NCBI GenBank assembly: GCA_022775085.1
Contig: JALFJQ010000061.1
Coordinates: 1 to 55,284, forward strand
DNA from: Clostridiales bacterium
GTDB lineage: Bacteria; Bacillota; Clostridia; Oscillospirales; Oscillospiraceae
Length of the DNA: 55,284 nucleotides
Reading direction: 5' to 3'
Shown here: piece after piece, positions 16,589 to 28,154 of the stretch
Position numbering within the stretch: position 1 is the first letter of the stretch
Layout: the number at the start of each line of letters is the position of its first letter
Made by a program: the position numbers and the translations under genes
Notes under the pieces: generated by a model
What the model was told of the DNA's origin: nothing
The model's database searches: none
The model's input: the letters and a program-made list of their open reading frames with translations, nothing else

Positions 16589-16697
16589 TAACCGCAAACT
16601 GTCAACTGAAAAAACGCGCCTCACAGGGATTGGTCCCCCTGTGTTATCCCCTATAAATAACGCTTTATTTGGCAGCTATGAAAGAGGTATGTGAATT

Positions 16698-17387
16698 ATG
16701 GAGAACCTGAAGCTACTGTACACCGGCAAAACCAAGAATGTCTACGCTCTGCCCAATGGCAACTGCCTGCTGAAATTCAAGGACGACTGCACCGGCAAGG
16801 ACGGTGTGTTCGACCCCGGCGAGAACGCCGTGGGCCTGACCATTGAGGGCGTGGGCGACGTGAACCTGCGCATGTCCATCTACTTCTTCGAGAAGATCAA
16901 CGCCGCCGGCATCCGCACCCACTACGTCTCCGCCAATCTGGAGGACACCACCATGGAAGTTCTGCCCGCCAAGGTGTTCGGCAAGGGTCTGGAGGTCATC
17001 TGCCGCTACAAGGCCGTGGGCTCCTTCTACCGCCGCTACAACCAGTACTGCACCGAGGGTCAGGATCTGCCCGCCTACGTGGAGACCACCTTTAAGAATG
17101 ACGCTCTGGGCGACCCGCTGGTCACCAAGGACGGCCTGGTGACGCTGGGCGTCATGACCGCCGAGCAGTACGACTCCCTGAAGGCCCAGACCCAGGCCAT
17201 TACCAAGATCGTGGCTGACGATCTGAAGGAAAAGGGCCTTGACCTGTACGACATCAAGTTTGAGTTCGGCTACGACGCCGACGGCAAGGTCATGCTGATT
17301 GACGAAATTGCTTCCGGCAATATGCGTGTCTACAAGGACGGCAAGTACATCGATCCCATGACCCTGAACAAGCTTTTCTTTGCGTAA
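16698..17387 (+). CDS. purC: SAICAR synthetase
   Basis: The 229-residue protein shows [13 protein letters not shown] at the N terminus (the KxKxxY-type ATP motif), [13 protein letters not shown] and the C-terminal KFEFGY and [13 protein letters not shown] segments of PurC. It joins CAIR and aspartate with ATP to make SAICAR. AAGAGGT precedes ATG 16698. The 109-nt gap after purE holds an ACAGGG/CCCTGT hairpin (about 16623-16644). Confidence 0.96.
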   Translation: MENLKLLYTGKTKNVYALPNGNCLLKFKDDCTGKDGVFDPGENAVGLTIEGVGDVNLRMSIYFFEKINAAGIRTHYVSANLEDTTMEVLPAKVFGKGLEVICRYKAVGSFYRRYNQYCTEGQDLPAYVETTFKNDALGDPLVTKDGLVTLGVMTAEQYDSLKAQTQAITKIVADDLKEKGLDLYDIKFEFGYDADGKVMLIDEIASGNMRVYKDGKYIDPMTLNKLFFA

Positions 17388-17534
17388 TCATATCGTTCCT
17401 GCGGCGTAGGAGAGGGAAAATGGCCCTCCCCTGCGTTGCTGTTTTCCAAGTATTCCGCACTGTAGAGGCGGGGCACTGCCCCGCCCCCACAGCGACAAAT
17501 TTTGTTCGTTATTTCTTTCAAGGAGGATTCCAAA

Positions 17535-18956
<1,422 letters not shown>

Positions 18957-18967
18957 GCAGGGCTCAC

Positions 18968-19013
18968 ACCCAATGCGTGACGCACCCTGTTTGTAGTCGT
19001 AACACCATTGGGT
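18968..19013. repeat. 46-nt palindromic dispersed repeat, copy 1
   Basis: The element runs from ACCCAATG (18968-18975) to CATTGGGT (19006-19013), which are perfect inverted ends. An inverted copy of the same length with 38 of 46 identical bases lies at 28895-28940. It is followed by a stretch rich in TGACAG/CTGTCAA motifs (19043-19085) before purM. Confidence 0.75.
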
Positions 19014-19108
19014 ACCGCTCGATTCGTTACCGCTTTCAAAAAGTTGACAGGAAAAGTTACTTATAACTGTCCACTGTCAACTATAAAAGCGACAAAGGAG
19101 CTATATCT

Positions 19109-20161
19109 ATGGATCACAAAAATTCCTTCTCCGCCAGCTACGCCGCCGCCGGCGTGGACATCACCGCCGGCTACAAGGCTGTGGAGCTGATGAAAAAGCA
19201 CGTTGCCCGGACTCGCAATGAAGGGTGCCTCGACGATGTGGGCGGCTTCGGCGGCTGCTTCGGTCTGCCCCTCGCGGGCATGGAGGAGCCGGTGCTGGTT
19301 TCCGGCACCGACGGCTGCGGCACCAAGGTAAAGCTGGCCATCCTCATGGACAAGCACGACACCATCGGCATCGACTGCGTTGCCATGTGCGTCAACGACA
19401 TTATCTGCGTAGGCGCAAAGCCCCTGTTCTTCCTGGACTACATCGCCTGCGGCAAGAACGTGCCTGAGAAAATCGCGGAAATCGTGGGCGGTGTCGCCGA
19501 GGGCTGCGTCCAGTCCGGCGCGGCGCTGATCGGCGGCGAGACTGCTGAGCACCCCGGTATGATGCCTGTGGACGAGTATGATCTGGCGGGCTTCGCCGTG
19601 GGCATCGTGGATAAGAAGAAGATCATCGACAATACCCGGATGAAGGCGGGAGATGTGGTCATCGCCCTGCCCTCCACCGGCATTCATTCCAACGGCTTCT
19701 CCCTGTGCCGGAAGGTGTTTGACATCGACAACAATAACCCCGAGCTGTACGTTCCCCGGGAGGAGCTGGGTGGCAAGACCATTGCCGAAAGCCTGCTGGT
19801 GCCCACCAAAATTTATGTCAAGCCCGTGCTGGCGCTGCTGGAGCAGGTGGACGTGAAGGGCATCAGCCACATCACCGGCGGCGGCTTCTACGAGAACATT
19901 CCCCGCTCCATCCCCGACGGCCTGTGCGCGAAAATTGACAAGTCCAAGGTCAAGGTGCTGCCCATTTTCGACGTGATCGCCAAGTGGGGCAACATCCCTG
20001 AGCGGGATATGTTCAATACCTACAACATGGGCGTGGGCATGAGCATCGTGGTTCCTGCCGCTGAGGAAGCCAAGGCCATTGAGATTCTGAAAGCCAATGG
20101 CGTGGACGCCTACACCATCGGCTCCATTATTGAAAATGAAGAAAAGGTGATTCTGGAGTGA
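19109..20161 (+). CDS. purM: Phosphoribosylformylglycinamidine cyclo-ligase (AIR synthetase)
   Basis: The 350-residue protein shows the PurM core: [23 protein letters not shown] metal/ATP segment, [20 protein letters not shown] and [13 protein letters not shown]. It closes FGAM to AIR with ATP. AAGGAG lies before ATG 19109. The last codons overlap the purN start by 4 nt (GTGA), giving translational coupling of purM and purN. Confidence 0.96.
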   Translation: MDHKNSFSASYAAAGVDITAGYKAVELMKKHVARTRNEGCLDDVGGFGGCFGLPLAGMEEPVLVSGTDGCGTKVKLAILMDKHDTIGIDCVAMCVNDIICVGAKPLFFLDYIACGKNVPEKIAEIVGGVAEGCVQSGAALIGGETAEHPGMMPVDEYDLAGFAVGIVDKKKIIDNTRMKAGDVVIALPSTGIHSNGFSLCRKVFDIDNNNPELYVPREELGGKTIAESLLVPTKIYVKPVLALLEQVDVKGISHITGGGFYENIPRSIPDGLCAKIDKSKVKVLPIFDVIAKWGNIPERDMFNTYNMGVGMSIVVPAAEEAKAIEILKANGVDAYTIGSIIENEEKVILE

Positions 20162-20754
20162 AAACCAAAATCGCGGTGCTGGTCTCCGGCGGCGGCACCA
20201 ATCTGCAGGCTCTGATCGACGCACAAGGGAAGACCCTTGTCAGCGGCGAAATCGCGCTGGTGGTTGCCAATAACGCAAACGCTTACGCTTTGGAGCGGGC
20301 CAAAAAAGCGGGTATCCCCACCGCCGTGGTGCTGAAAAAGCAGTGCGGCTCTCAGGAGGCTTTCGAGGAAAAGCTGAAAGAAGTGTTGACCGCACATGGC
20401 ATCGAAGTCATCATTCTGGCGGGCTTTATGACCATCCTGACGGAGAAGTTCACCTCCTGCTACCCCAAGCGGATTCTGAATGTCCACCCCTCCTTGATCC
20501 CTTCCTTCTGCGGCGAGGGCTTCTACGGCCTGCGGGTGCATGAAGAGGCTCTGAAATACGGCGTGAAGGTCACGGGAGCCACTGTGCACTTCGTCAACGA
20601 AATTCCCGACGGCGGCGAGATCATCGCCCAGAAGGCTGTCTACATTGAGCCCGGCGATACCCCCGAGATTTTGCAGCGCCGGGTCATGGAGCAGGCGGAA
20701 TGGATTCTGCTCCCCCAGGCGGCAGAAATGGTCTGCGCCGGACTGCAAAGATAG
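20158..20754 (+). CDS. purN: Phosphoribosylglycinamide formyltransferase
   Basis: The 198-residue protein contains [25 protein letters not shown] with the catalytic Asn and His, and [16 protein letters not shown] with the catalytic Asp. It formylates GAR using 10-formyl-THF, the cofactor pool read by the ZTP riboswitch upstream. It starts with GTG at 20158 overlapping the purM stop. It ends with TAG exactly where a MITE-like repeat begins, so the insertion abuts the coding sequence. Confidence 0.95.
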   Translation: MKTKIAVLVSGGGTNLQALIDAQGKTLVSGEIALVVANNANAYALERAKKAGIPTAVVLKKQCGSQEAFEEKLKEVLTAHGIEVIILAGFMTILTEKFTSCYPKRILNVHPSLIPSFCGEGFYGLRVHEEALKYGVKVTGATVHFVNEIPDGGEIIAQKAVYIEPGDTPEILQRRVMEQAEWILLPQAAEMVCAGLQR

Positions 20755-20939
20755 CTTGCCTTCCCCTTTGGGGTGGTGCTCCGCGCAGCGAATCCAAATC
20801 CAAATGATTGCCGGTGGCAATCATACCATAATTCACAAGGTGGCCGAGCGTAAGCGAGGTCGGATGAGATGTTCTATCGTAAAGCAGACACCCCCTCAGC
20901 TTCGCGTTGCTCAGCAGCTCCCCCAAAGGGGGAGCCAAG
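20755..20939. mobile_element. MITE-like element of about 185 nt with terminal inverted repeats
   Basis: The left end CTTGCCTTCCCCTTTGGGG (20755-20773) matches the reverse complement of the right end (20921-20939) at 17 of 19 positions. The interior has further inverted segments and no gene. The family of CTTGGCTCCCCCTTTGGGGG ends is common in gut clostridia. It lies inside the purine operon without a strong terminator, and a partial GTAGGGCGGGG-type palindrome follows at 20945-20970. Confidence 0.7.
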
Positions 20940-20984
20940 ATTGCTGCGGGGTCATGCCCCCGCCCTACGAAATGGAGTAATACT

Positions 20985-21698
20985 ATGAACGTCTATGAAA
21001 CTAAAACCATGGCGGAGCGTCTGTCCGGCAACGCCTACCCCGGCCGGGGCATTGTGCTGGGCGTGACCCCTGACGGTAAGCACGCCGTCGCCGCCTATTT
21101 CATTATGGGTCGCAGCGTCAACTCCCGGAACCGGGTCTTCATCCAGGAGCCGGACGGCATCCGCACCGAGGCACACGACCCTTCTCTCATGAAGGATCCC
21201 CATCTCATTATTTATCACCCCGTGCGGGAAGCCGGCTGCGGCCTGATCGTCACCAACGGCGACCAGACCGACACCATCTGGGAGTATTTGGCAAAGGGCG
21301 AGAGCTGGGAAGCCGCCCTGCGCACCCGTCAGTTTGAGGACGACGGCCCCAACTGGACCCCTCGTATCTCCGGAATTCAGGCCTTTGACGGAAGCTATAA
21401 ACTGTCCATCCTGAAAGCTGCCGACCCCGAGGGGAAGGCCTGTGCCCGGTTCTTCTACGAGTATCCCGCCACCGCCGGCCTGGGCCATTTCCTGCACACC
21501 TACGTTTGCGACGGCAACCCCGTGATTCCCACTTTCCAGGGAGAGCCGGAGCGGGTCAGTATCCCCGCCGACATTGATTCCTTTACCACGGAACTGTGGG
21601 AAAACCTGAACGAGGATAACAAAATTTCCCTGTTCGTCCGCTATACCGATCTGGAAACCGGCAAGTACCAGCAGCGGATCATCAATAAGCACGCATAA
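20985..21698 (+). CDS. purO: IMP cyclohydrolase, archaeal PurO type
   Basis: The 237-residue protein matches the IMP_cyclohyd (PurO-like) family, with GNAYPGRGIVLGVTPDGKHA, YFIMGRSVNSRNRVF and DPSLMKDPHLIIYHP. It closes FAICAR to IMP, the last step, and here replaces the N-terminal domain of bacterial PurH. ATG 20985 is chosen for GGAG 8 nt upstream; the reading frame extends further into the MITE without a start signal. The AICAR transformylase gene follows at once, so the two activities of PurH are split over two genes. Confidence 0.88.
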   Translation: MNVYETKTMAERLSGNAYPGRGIVLGVTPDGKHAVAAYFIMGRSVNSRNRVFIQEPDGIRTEAHDPSLMKDPHLIIYHPVREAGCGLIVTNGDQTDTIWEYLAKGESWEAALRTRQFEDDGPNWTPRISGIQAFDGSYKLSILKAADPEGKACARFFYEYPATAGLGHFLHTYVCDGNPVIPTFQGEPERVSIPADIDSFTTELWENLNEDNKISLFVRYTDLETGKYQQRIINKHA

Positions 21699-21748
21699 AT
21701 GGCTCCCCTCGAGTGGAGGCTGTATCCCATCATTTTGGAGGCTACAAC

Positions 21749-22933
21749 ATGAACGAATTTGCACTGAAATACGGCTGCAACCCCAACCAGAAGCCTTCCC
21801 GCATCTACATGGCGGACGGCTCCGACCTGCCCATCACCATCCTCAATGGCCGTCCCGGCTACATCAACTTTCTGGATGCCCTGAATTCCTGGCAGCTGGT
21901 GAAAGAACTGAAGGAAGCCACCGGCATGATGGCGGTCACCTCCTTCAAGCACGTCTCTCCCACCTCCGCCGCCGTGGGCAAGCCTCTCAGCGATACCCTG
22001 AAAAAAGCCTGCTTCGTGGACGATGTGCCCGAACTGGACGCAAGTCCTCTGGCCTGCGCCTACGCCCGGGCCCGGGGTACTGACCGGATGTGCTCCTTCG
22101 GCGACTGGGTGGCCCTGTCCGACATTTGTGACGCTACCACCGCCAAGCTGATTGCCCGAGAGGTCTCCGACGGTGTCATCGCCCCCGGTTATACCGACGA
22201 GGCGCTGGAAATCCTGAAAACCAAACGCAAGGGCAGCTACAACGTGGTTGCCATCGACCCCGCCTATGTTCCCGCCGAGCAGGAGACCAAGCAGGTCTTC
22301 GGCATCACCTTCCAGCAGGGCAGAAATAACTTCAAGATCAATGCCGAGCTGCTCCAGAACATTGTTACCAAGAATAAAAACCTGCCGGAATCCGCCAAAA
22401 TCGACCTGATTGTAGCCCTGATTACCCTGAAATACACCCAGAGTAACTCCGTCTGCTTTGCCTATGATGGACAGGCCGTGGGTGTGGGCGCGGGCCAGCA
22501 GTCCCGAATCCACTGCACCCGTCTGGCCGGCTCCAAGGCCGACACCTTCTTCCTGCGCCAGCACCCCAAGACGCTGAATTTGCCCTTCCGCCCCGACCTG
22601 GGCCGCCCCAACCGGGACAATGTCATCGACGGCTACATCAACGGCAACGAGGAGGACGTCTGCGCCGATGGCATCTGGCAGAATTACTTTACCTCTCAGC
22701 CCCAGCGGCTGACCGAGGAAGATAAGAAAGCCTTCCTTGCCACCTTCGACGGCGTGGCGCTGGGTTCCGATGCCTTCTTCCCCTTCCCGGACAACATCAA
22801 GCGGGCCAAGGCCTCCGGCGTCAAGTATATCGCCCAGCCCGGCGGCTCCATCCGGGACGATCTGGTCATCGAGGAGTGCGACAAGAACGGCATGGTCATG
22901 GCCTTTACGGGTATGCGGCTGTTCCACCATTGA
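21749..22933 (+). CDS. purH: AICAR formyltransferase (stand-alone PurH C-terminal domain)
   Basis: The 394-residue protein starts directly with the transformylase domain: LKYGCNPNQKP, FLDALNSWQLVKELKEATG and SFKHVSPTSAAVG (the catalytic Lys-His pair of AICAR transformylase), later GVGAGQQSRIHCTRLAG. It lacks the IMP cyclohydrolase domain supplied by PurO next door. It transfers formyl from 10-formyl-THF to AICAR. GGAG lies 9 nt before ATG 21749. Confidence 0.93.
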   Translation: MNEFALKYGCNPNQKPSRIYMADGSDLPITILNGRPGYINFLDALNSWQLVKELKEATGMMAVTSFKHVSPTSAAVGKPLSDTLKKACFVDDVPELDASPLACAYARARGTDRMCSFGDWVALSDICDATTAKLIAREVSDGVIAPGYTDEALEILKTKRKGSYNVVAIDPAYVPAEQETKQVFGITFQQGRNNFKINAELLQNIVTKNKNLPESAKIDLIVALITLKYTQSNSVCFAYDGQAVGVGAGQQSRIHCTRLAGSKADTFFLRQHPKTLNLPFRPDLGRPNRDNVIDGYINGNEEDVCADGIWQNYFTSQPQRLTEEDKKAFLATFDGVALGSDAFFPFPDNIKRAKASGVKYIAQPGGSIRDDLVIEECDKNGMVMAFTGMRLFHH

Positions 22934-22944
22934 TTTTCAGTTTG

Positions 22945-23070
22945 GAGTGTGGAGAGTGGAGTGTGGAGTTATGGTATCGCCTATGGCGATGAATTGAAAA
23001 TGAGATTCTGTTATCTCCACTCTCCACTCTTCACCCTCAACTCCTAACTCCACACTCCTAACTCCTCACT
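22945..23070. repeat. Low-complexity inverted repeat of GGAGTGT / CTCCACACT motifs
   Basis: On one side GGAGTGTGGAGAGTGGAG-type runs (22943-22970), on the other CTCCACTCTCCACTC and AACTCCTAACTCCACACTCC (23011-23066) can fold into a long imperfect hairpin around the GGTATCGCCTATGGCGAT centre. It fills the purH-purD gap. A shorter GTGTGGAGTTTGGA relic lies near 32880. It looks like a decayed dispersed repeat. Confidence 0.55.
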
Positions 23071-23089
23071 TTACGAAAGGTTTGGTTTT

Positions 23090-24355
23090 ATGAAGCTTTT
23101 AGTCGTGGGCGGCGGCGGGCGGGAGCACGCCATTATCCGCTGTCTGAAAAAGAATCCCGAAGTCACCGAAATTTTTGCCCTGCCCGGCAACGGCGGCATT
23201 GCCGCGGACGCGACCTGTGTCCCCATCGGGGCTACCGATCTTGACGGCATTGTGAAGTTTGCCGTGGAAAACGCCATTGACTACGCCGTTGTCGCGCCTG
23301 ACGATCCGCTGGTGCTGGGCTGCGTGGACGCACTGGAAAGTAAGGGCATTCCCTGCTTCGGCCCCCGTGCCAACGCCGCCATCATCGAGGGCAGCAAGGT
23401 GTTTTCCAAGAACCTGATGAAAAAATACGGCATTCCCACGGCGGAATATGCCGTTTTTGAGGACATGGAGGCAGCTTTGAGCTATCTCGACACCGCCGCT
23501 GTGCCCACTGTGGTCAAGGCCGACGGTCTGGCTCTGGGCAAGGGTGTCATCATCGCCCAGACCCGGGACGAGGCGAAAAAGGCCGTCCGGGACATGATGG
23601 AGGGTGGAATGTTTGGAAAGTCCGGCAGCCGGGTGGTCATCGAGGACTTCCTCACCGGCCCCGAGGTCTCCGTGCTGGCCTTCACTGACGGGAACGTGGT
23701 GAAGCCCATGGTGTCCTCCATGGATCACAAGCGCATCGGCGACCACGACACCGGCCTGAACACCGGCGGCATGGGCACCGTGGCCCCCAATCCCTATTAC
23801 ACCCCCGAAATTGCCGAAACCTGCATGAAGGAGATTTTCCTGCCCACCATCGCCGCCATGAATGCAGAAAACCGCACCTTCAAGGGCTGTCTGTACTTTG
23901 GCCTGATGCTGACCCCCAAGGGTCCCAAGGTCATCGAGTACAACTGCCGCTTTGGCGACCCCGAGACCCAGGTTGTCCTGCCCCTGCTGGAAAGCGATTT
24001 GCTCACCATTATGCGTGCCTGCACCAATGGCACGCTGGCGGACACGGAAGTGAAGTTCTCCGACAAGAACGCCTGCTGCGTGATCTTGGCGTCCAACGGC
24101 TACCCTGTGAGCTACAAAAAGGGCTTTGAGATCACCATGACCGCCGAAGCGGCTGCGCACACCTTTGTGGCGGGAGCCAAGCTGGCAGACGGAAAGCTGG
24201 TCACCTCCGGCGGACGGGTTACCGGCACCACCGCCATTGCGGACACGCTGGAAGCTGCCGTCAAGGAAGCCTACCGCCTGTCCGACGGCGTGAAGTTTGA
24301 GGGGGCCTACCGCAGAAGCGACATCGGCCAGCGTGCTTTGCAGGCTGTGAAATAA
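23090..24355 (+). CDS. purD: Phosphoribosylamine-glycine ligase
   Basis: The 421-residue protein has the GARS domains in order: KLLVVGGGGREHAI at the N terminus, the ATP-grasp with VVKADGLALGKGV, NTGGMGTVAPNPYY and YNCRFGDPETQVVLPLL. It joins phosphoribosylamine and glycine with ATP to give GAR. A short AAAGG site precedes ATG 23090. It lies 17 nt upstream of purL. Confidence 0.97.
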   Translation: MKLLVVGGGGREHAIIRCLKKNPEVTEIFALPGNGGIAADATCVPIGATDLDGIVKFAVENAIDYAVVAPDDPLVLGCVDALESKGIPCFGPRANAAIIEGSKVFSKNLMKKYGIPTAEYAVFEDMEAALSYLDTAAVPTVVKADGLALGKGVIIAQTRDEAKKAVRDMMEGGMFGKSGSRVVIEDFLTGPEVSVLAFTDGNVVKPMVSSMDHKRIGDHDTGLNTGGMGTVAPNPYYTPEIAETCMKEIFLPTIAAMNAENRTFKGCLYFGLMLTPKGPKVIEYNCRFGDPETQVVLPLLESDLLTIMRACTNGTLADTEVKFSDKNACCVILASNGYPVSYKKGFEITMTAEAAAHTFVAGAKLADGKLVTSGGRVTGTTAIADTLEAAVKEAYRLSDGVKFEGAYRRSDIGQRALQAVK

Positions 24356-24372
24356 ATCAAGGAGGAAAACCC

Positions 24373-27300
24373 ATGGTTTATCGCGTTTATGTAGAAAAAA
24401 AGGAAGGTCAGACCCACGAGGCAAAAAGCCTTTTAAAAGAAATCCGGGACTTTCTGCGGATTTCCAGCCTGACGGGGCTGCGGGTACTGAACCGCTATGA
24501 CGCGGAGAACATCGACGAAGAATTGTTCCGCTACGCCGTGAACACCGTCTTTTCCGAGCCTCAGGTGGACAACGTCAGCTACGAGGTTCCCCAGGGCCAA
24601 ACCGTGTTTGCTGTGGAGCCTCTGCCCGGTCAGTATGACCAGCGGGCTGACTCCGCCGCCCAGTGCATCCAGATCATCTCCCAGGGCAACCGACCCACAG
24701 TGCGAACCGCCAAGGTCTATGTCCTCACCGGCGACGTGACTGAGGACGAGCTGGCTGCTATCAAGAAGTACGTTATCAACGCCGTGGAGAGCCGGGAGGC
24801 ATCCCTGGATATGCCCGAGACGCTGGCAGTTCAGTACGCGATCCCTGAGACCGTAGCCACCGTCACCGGCTTCATTTCCATGGACGAAACTGCTCTGGCG
24901 GAACTGCTGGATCGGCTGGGTCTTGCCATGGATCTGGACGATCTGAAGTTCCTCCAGAACTATTTCCGAGACGAGGAGCACCGGGATCCCACCATCACCG
25001 AGATCCGGGTGGTGGACACTTACTGGTCCGACCACTGCCGCCACACCACCTTCTCCACCCACTTAGACAAGGTGGACATTGAAGATCCCGCCGTGGAGGC
25101 CGCCTACAGGGATTATCTTTCCGCCCGTGTCGCGGTTTACGGCGAAGAAAAGGCCGCGAAGCGTCCTCAGACTCTGATGGACATTGCCACCATCGGCGCA
25201 AAGTACCTGAAAAAGCAGGGCCTGCTCCCCGAGCTGGACGAGAGCGAGGAGATCAACGCCTGCTCCATCCATATGGACGCTGAGGTGAACGGGGAAACTC
25301 AGGACTGGCTGCTGATGTTCAAGAACGAGACCCACAACCATCCCACAGAAATCGAGCCTTTCGGCGGTGCGGCCACCTGTATCGGCGGCTGCATCCGTGA
25401 CCCCCTGTCCGGCCGTGCCTACGTCCATCAGGCCATGCGTGTCACCGGCGCTGGCGACCCCCGGAAGTCTTTGAAAGACACCCTGCCCGGCAAGCTGCCC
25501 CAGCGCAAGCTCTGCCAGACCGCTGCCGCTGGCTATTCCTCCTACGGCAACCAGATCGGTCTGGCTACCGGCCACGTTGCCGAGCTGTACCACGAGGGCT
25601 ACATCGCCAAGCGCATGGAGTGCGGTGCGGTGGTCGCAGCGGCGCCCGCGGAAAATGTCCGCCGGGAATGCCCCGCCCCCGGTGACGTAGTCATCCTGCT
25701 GGGCGGCCGCACCGGACGGGACGGCATCGGCGGCGCCACCGGCTCCTCAAAGAGCCACAACCTGAAATCCCTGACCACCATGGCTTCCGAGGTTCAGAAG
25801 GGCAACGCCCCCGAGGAGCGGAAGATTCAGCGGTTGTTCCGGGACAGCAGCGTCACCCGGCTCATTAAGCGCTGCAATGACTTTGGCGCCGGCGGCGTGT
25901 CTGTTGCCATCGGCGAGCTTGCCGACGGTCTGCGCATCGATCTGGACGCCGTGCGCAAGAAGTACGATGGCTTGGATGGAACCGAGCTGGCTATCTCCGA
26001 GTCTCAGGAACGGATGGCGGTTGTTGTCGCCCCCGAGGACGCCGATGCCTTCATCGCCGCCGCCGAAAAGGAAAATCTGGAAGCCTACCGGGTGGCTGTT
26101 GTCACCAAGGAAGCCCGGATGGTCATGACCTGGAAGGGCAGGGAAATTGCCAATCTGTCCCGTGACTTCCTGAACACCAACGGCGCGGTGAAACACGCCG
26201 AGGTGAAGGTGAATGCCATTAAGCACTGCGGCAACATTGAGGAGCAGCCCAATCTCCGGGGCATTGCCTCCGGCTTGAAGTTCGCCTCCCAGAGGGGTCT
26301 GGTGGAGCGGTTCGACGCCACCATCGGCGCTGGCTCTGTGCTGATGCCCTTCGGCGGCAAGAATCAGGCCACCCCTGAACAGGCCATGGCCGCCAAACTG
26401 CCGGTTCTGCCCGGTCAGCAGACCGACGCCGCCAGCGTCATGGCCTGGGGCTGTGATCCCGACCTGCTGTCCGATGATCCCTTTATCGGTGCGAAAATGA
26501 GCGTCATTTCCTCCATGGCGAAAATCGTCGCCGCCGGCGCGGATTATAAGAAAGCGTACCTGACCTTACAGGAGTTCTTCGAGAAGCTGAGAACCGACCC
26601 CGAGCGCTGGGGTAAGCCCTTCCAGGCGCTGCTGGGCGCGCTGGAAGCCCAGCTTGGTCTGGGGGCTGCCGCCATCGGCGGTAAGGACTCCATGTCCGGC
26701 TCCTTTATGGACAAGGATGTGCCTCCCACGCTTGTTTCCTTCGCCATCGCCCCCATCAAGGCCGGGGACGTGATCTCCAACGAGTTCAAGGAAGCGGGCC
26801 ACCCCGTCTACCGCTTCGGTCCCTCCAGTGACGACTGCGAGCAGCTGCGGGAAAGCTGGGAGCAGTTCCATGCCCTGTGCCAGGCCGGCAAGGTCAAAGC
26901 CGCCTGGGCCATCGATGCTGGCGGCGAGGGCGAAGCCGTCATGAAGATGTCCTTCGGTAACGGCATTGGCTTTGTCTCCGAGCCGGGGAGCCATCAGTAT
27001 GGCGCCGCCTACGGCGACATCGTGGCAGAGCTGACGGAGGACTGCGGCTTTGGCGTCCGCATTGGCCACACTGTTGCGGAGCCTGTCATCACCTTTGGAG
27101 GCGAAACCGCCACCATCGCGGAGTTGTACGAACTGAACACCGCTGTGCTGGAAAAGGTCTATCCCACCAAGACGGTGGAGACGGAGGAAACTGTTCCCAC
27201 CTTTAGTAGTTCCGGCGTGTCCAATCTGGCTCCCGCGGTGAAGGTGGCCAAGCCCAAGGTGCTGATCCCCGTATTCCCCGGCACCAACTGCGAGTACGAC

Positions 27301-28047
27301 TCCGCCCGGGCCGTCATGGCGGCTGGCGCGGAAGCTGACATTGTTGTCATCCGCAACCTTACCGCCGACGATGTGGCCCGCAGCGTGGAGACCGTGGCTC
27401 AGAAAATTGCTGACAGCCAGGTTGTTTTCATTCCCGGCGGCTTCTCCGGCGGCGACGAGCCGGATGGTTCCGCCAAGTTCATCACCGCCTTCTTCCGCAA
27501 CCCCGCCATCCGTGAGCAGGTCACCAGACTGCTGGAGCAGCGGGACGGCCTGATGTGCGGCATCTGCAACGGCTTCCAGGCGCTCATCAAGCTGGGTCTG
27601 GTGCCCTTCGGAAAGATCATTGACACCGACGACACCTGCCCCACCCTGACCTTCAATACCATTGCCCGGCACCAGAGCCGCATTGTCCGCACCCGGGTGG
27701 CCTCCAACAAGAGCCCCTGGCTGAGCCTGACCAACGTGGGCGACATCTACAATGTTCCCATCTCCCACGGCGAGGGCAAGTTCCTGGCAAGCCCCGAGCT
27801 GGTTGCTCAGCTGGCTGCAAACGGTCAGATCGCTACCCAGTACGTTGACCTTGCAGGCAATCCCACCATGGATGCCGCCTTCAACCCCAACGGCTCCGTC
27901 TGCGCCATCGAGGGCATCACCTCTCCCGATGGCCGTGTCTTCGGCAAAATGGGCCACAGCGAGCGTATCGGCGCGGGTCTGTACAAAAACGTCCCCGGCG
28001 AGTATGACATCCAGATGTTCAAGGCCGCTGTCAAGTATTTCAAATAA
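24373..28047 (+). CDS. purL: Phosphoribosylformylglycinamidine synthase, single-chain (PurL with fused PurQ)
   Basis: The 1224-residue protein joins a PurS-like N-terminal region, two synthetase halves (VVDTYWSDHCRHTTF, KNETHNHPTEIEPFGGAATC, GGKDSMSGSF) and a C-terminal class I glutaminase with GGFSGGDEPDGSAKF, GICNGFQALIKLGL (nucleophile Cys) and ISHGEGKF (His/Glu). It converts FGAR, glutamine and ATP to FGAM. AAGGAGG precedes ATG 24373. It is the last gene of the operon, followed by a strong terminator. The clostridial single-chain form is slightly shorter than the proteobacterial one. Confidence 0.96.
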   Translation: MVYRVYVEKKEGQTHEAKSLLKEIRDFLRISSLTGLRVLNRYDAENIDEELFRYAVNTVFSEPQVDNVSYEVPQGQTVFAVEPLPGQYDQRADSAAQCIQIISQGNRPTVRTAKVYVLTGDVTEDELAAIKKYVINAVESREASLDMPETLAVQYAIPETVATVTGFISMDETALAELLDRLGLAMDLDDLKFLQNYFRDEEHRDPTITEIRVVDTYWSDHCRHTTFSTHLDKVDIEDPAVEAAYRDYLSARVAVYGEEKAAKRPQTLMDIATIGAKYLKKQGLLPELDESEEINACSIHMDAEVNGETQDWLLMFKNETHNHPTEIEPFGGAATCIGGCIRDPLSGRAYVHQAMRVTGAGDPRKSLKDTLPGKLPQRKLCQTAAAGYSSYGNQIGLATGHVAELYHEGYIAKRMECGAVVAAAPAENVRRECPAPGDVVILLGGRTGRDGIGGATGSSKSHNLKSLTTMASEVQKGNAPEERKIQRLFRDSSVTRLIKRCNDFGAGGVSVAIGELADGLRIDLDAVRKKYDGLDGTELAISESQERMAVVVAPEDADAFIAAAEKENLEAYRVAVVTKEARMVMTWKGREIANLSRDFLNTNGAVKHAEVKVNAIKHCGNIEEQPNLRGIASGLKFASQRGLVERFDATIGAGSVLMPFGGKNQATPEQAMAAKLPVLPGQQTDAASVMAWGCDPDLLSDDPFIGAKMSVISSMAKIVAAGADYKKAYLTLQEFFEKLRTDPERWGKPFQALLGALEAQLGLGAAAIGGKDSMSGSFMDKDVPPTLVSFAIAPIKAGDVISNEFKEAGHPVYRFGPSSDDCEQLRESWEQFHALCQAGKVKAAWAIDAGGEGEAVMKMSFGNGIGFVSEPGSHQYGAAYGDIVAELTEDCGFGVRIGHTVAEPVITFGGETATIAELYELNTAVLEKVYPTKTVETEETVPTFSSSGVSNLAPAVKVAKPKVLIPVFPGTNCEYDSARAVMAAGAEADIVVIRNLTADDVARSVETVAQKIADSQVVFIPGGFSGGDEPDGSAKFITAFFRNPAIREQVTRLLEQRDGLMCGICNGFQALIKLGLVPFGKIIDTDDTCPTLTFNTIARHQSRIVRTRVASNKSPWLSLTNVGDIYNVPISHGEGKFLASPELVAQLAANGQIATQYVDLAGNPTMDAAFNPNGSVCAIEGITSPDGRVFGKMGHSERIGAGLYKNVPGEYDIQMFKAAVKYFK

Positions 28048-28061
28048 ACTTATACACAGCA

Positions 28062-28100
28062 AACCGCCCCGGTGCAAATACACCGGGGCGGTTGATTGTT
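28062..28100 (+). terminator. Terminator of the purine operon
   Basis: AACCGCCCCGGTG (28062-28074) pairs perfectly with CACCGGGGCGGTT (28081-28093) across a 6-nt loop. The following GATTGTTG is only moderately T-rich, but the 13-bp GC stem is strong. Confidence 0.8.
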
Positions 28101-28154
28101 GTCTGTACCATAGCCCCCTCCGCAAACCAGGGAGACTAGGTGTTTGTATTGCCC

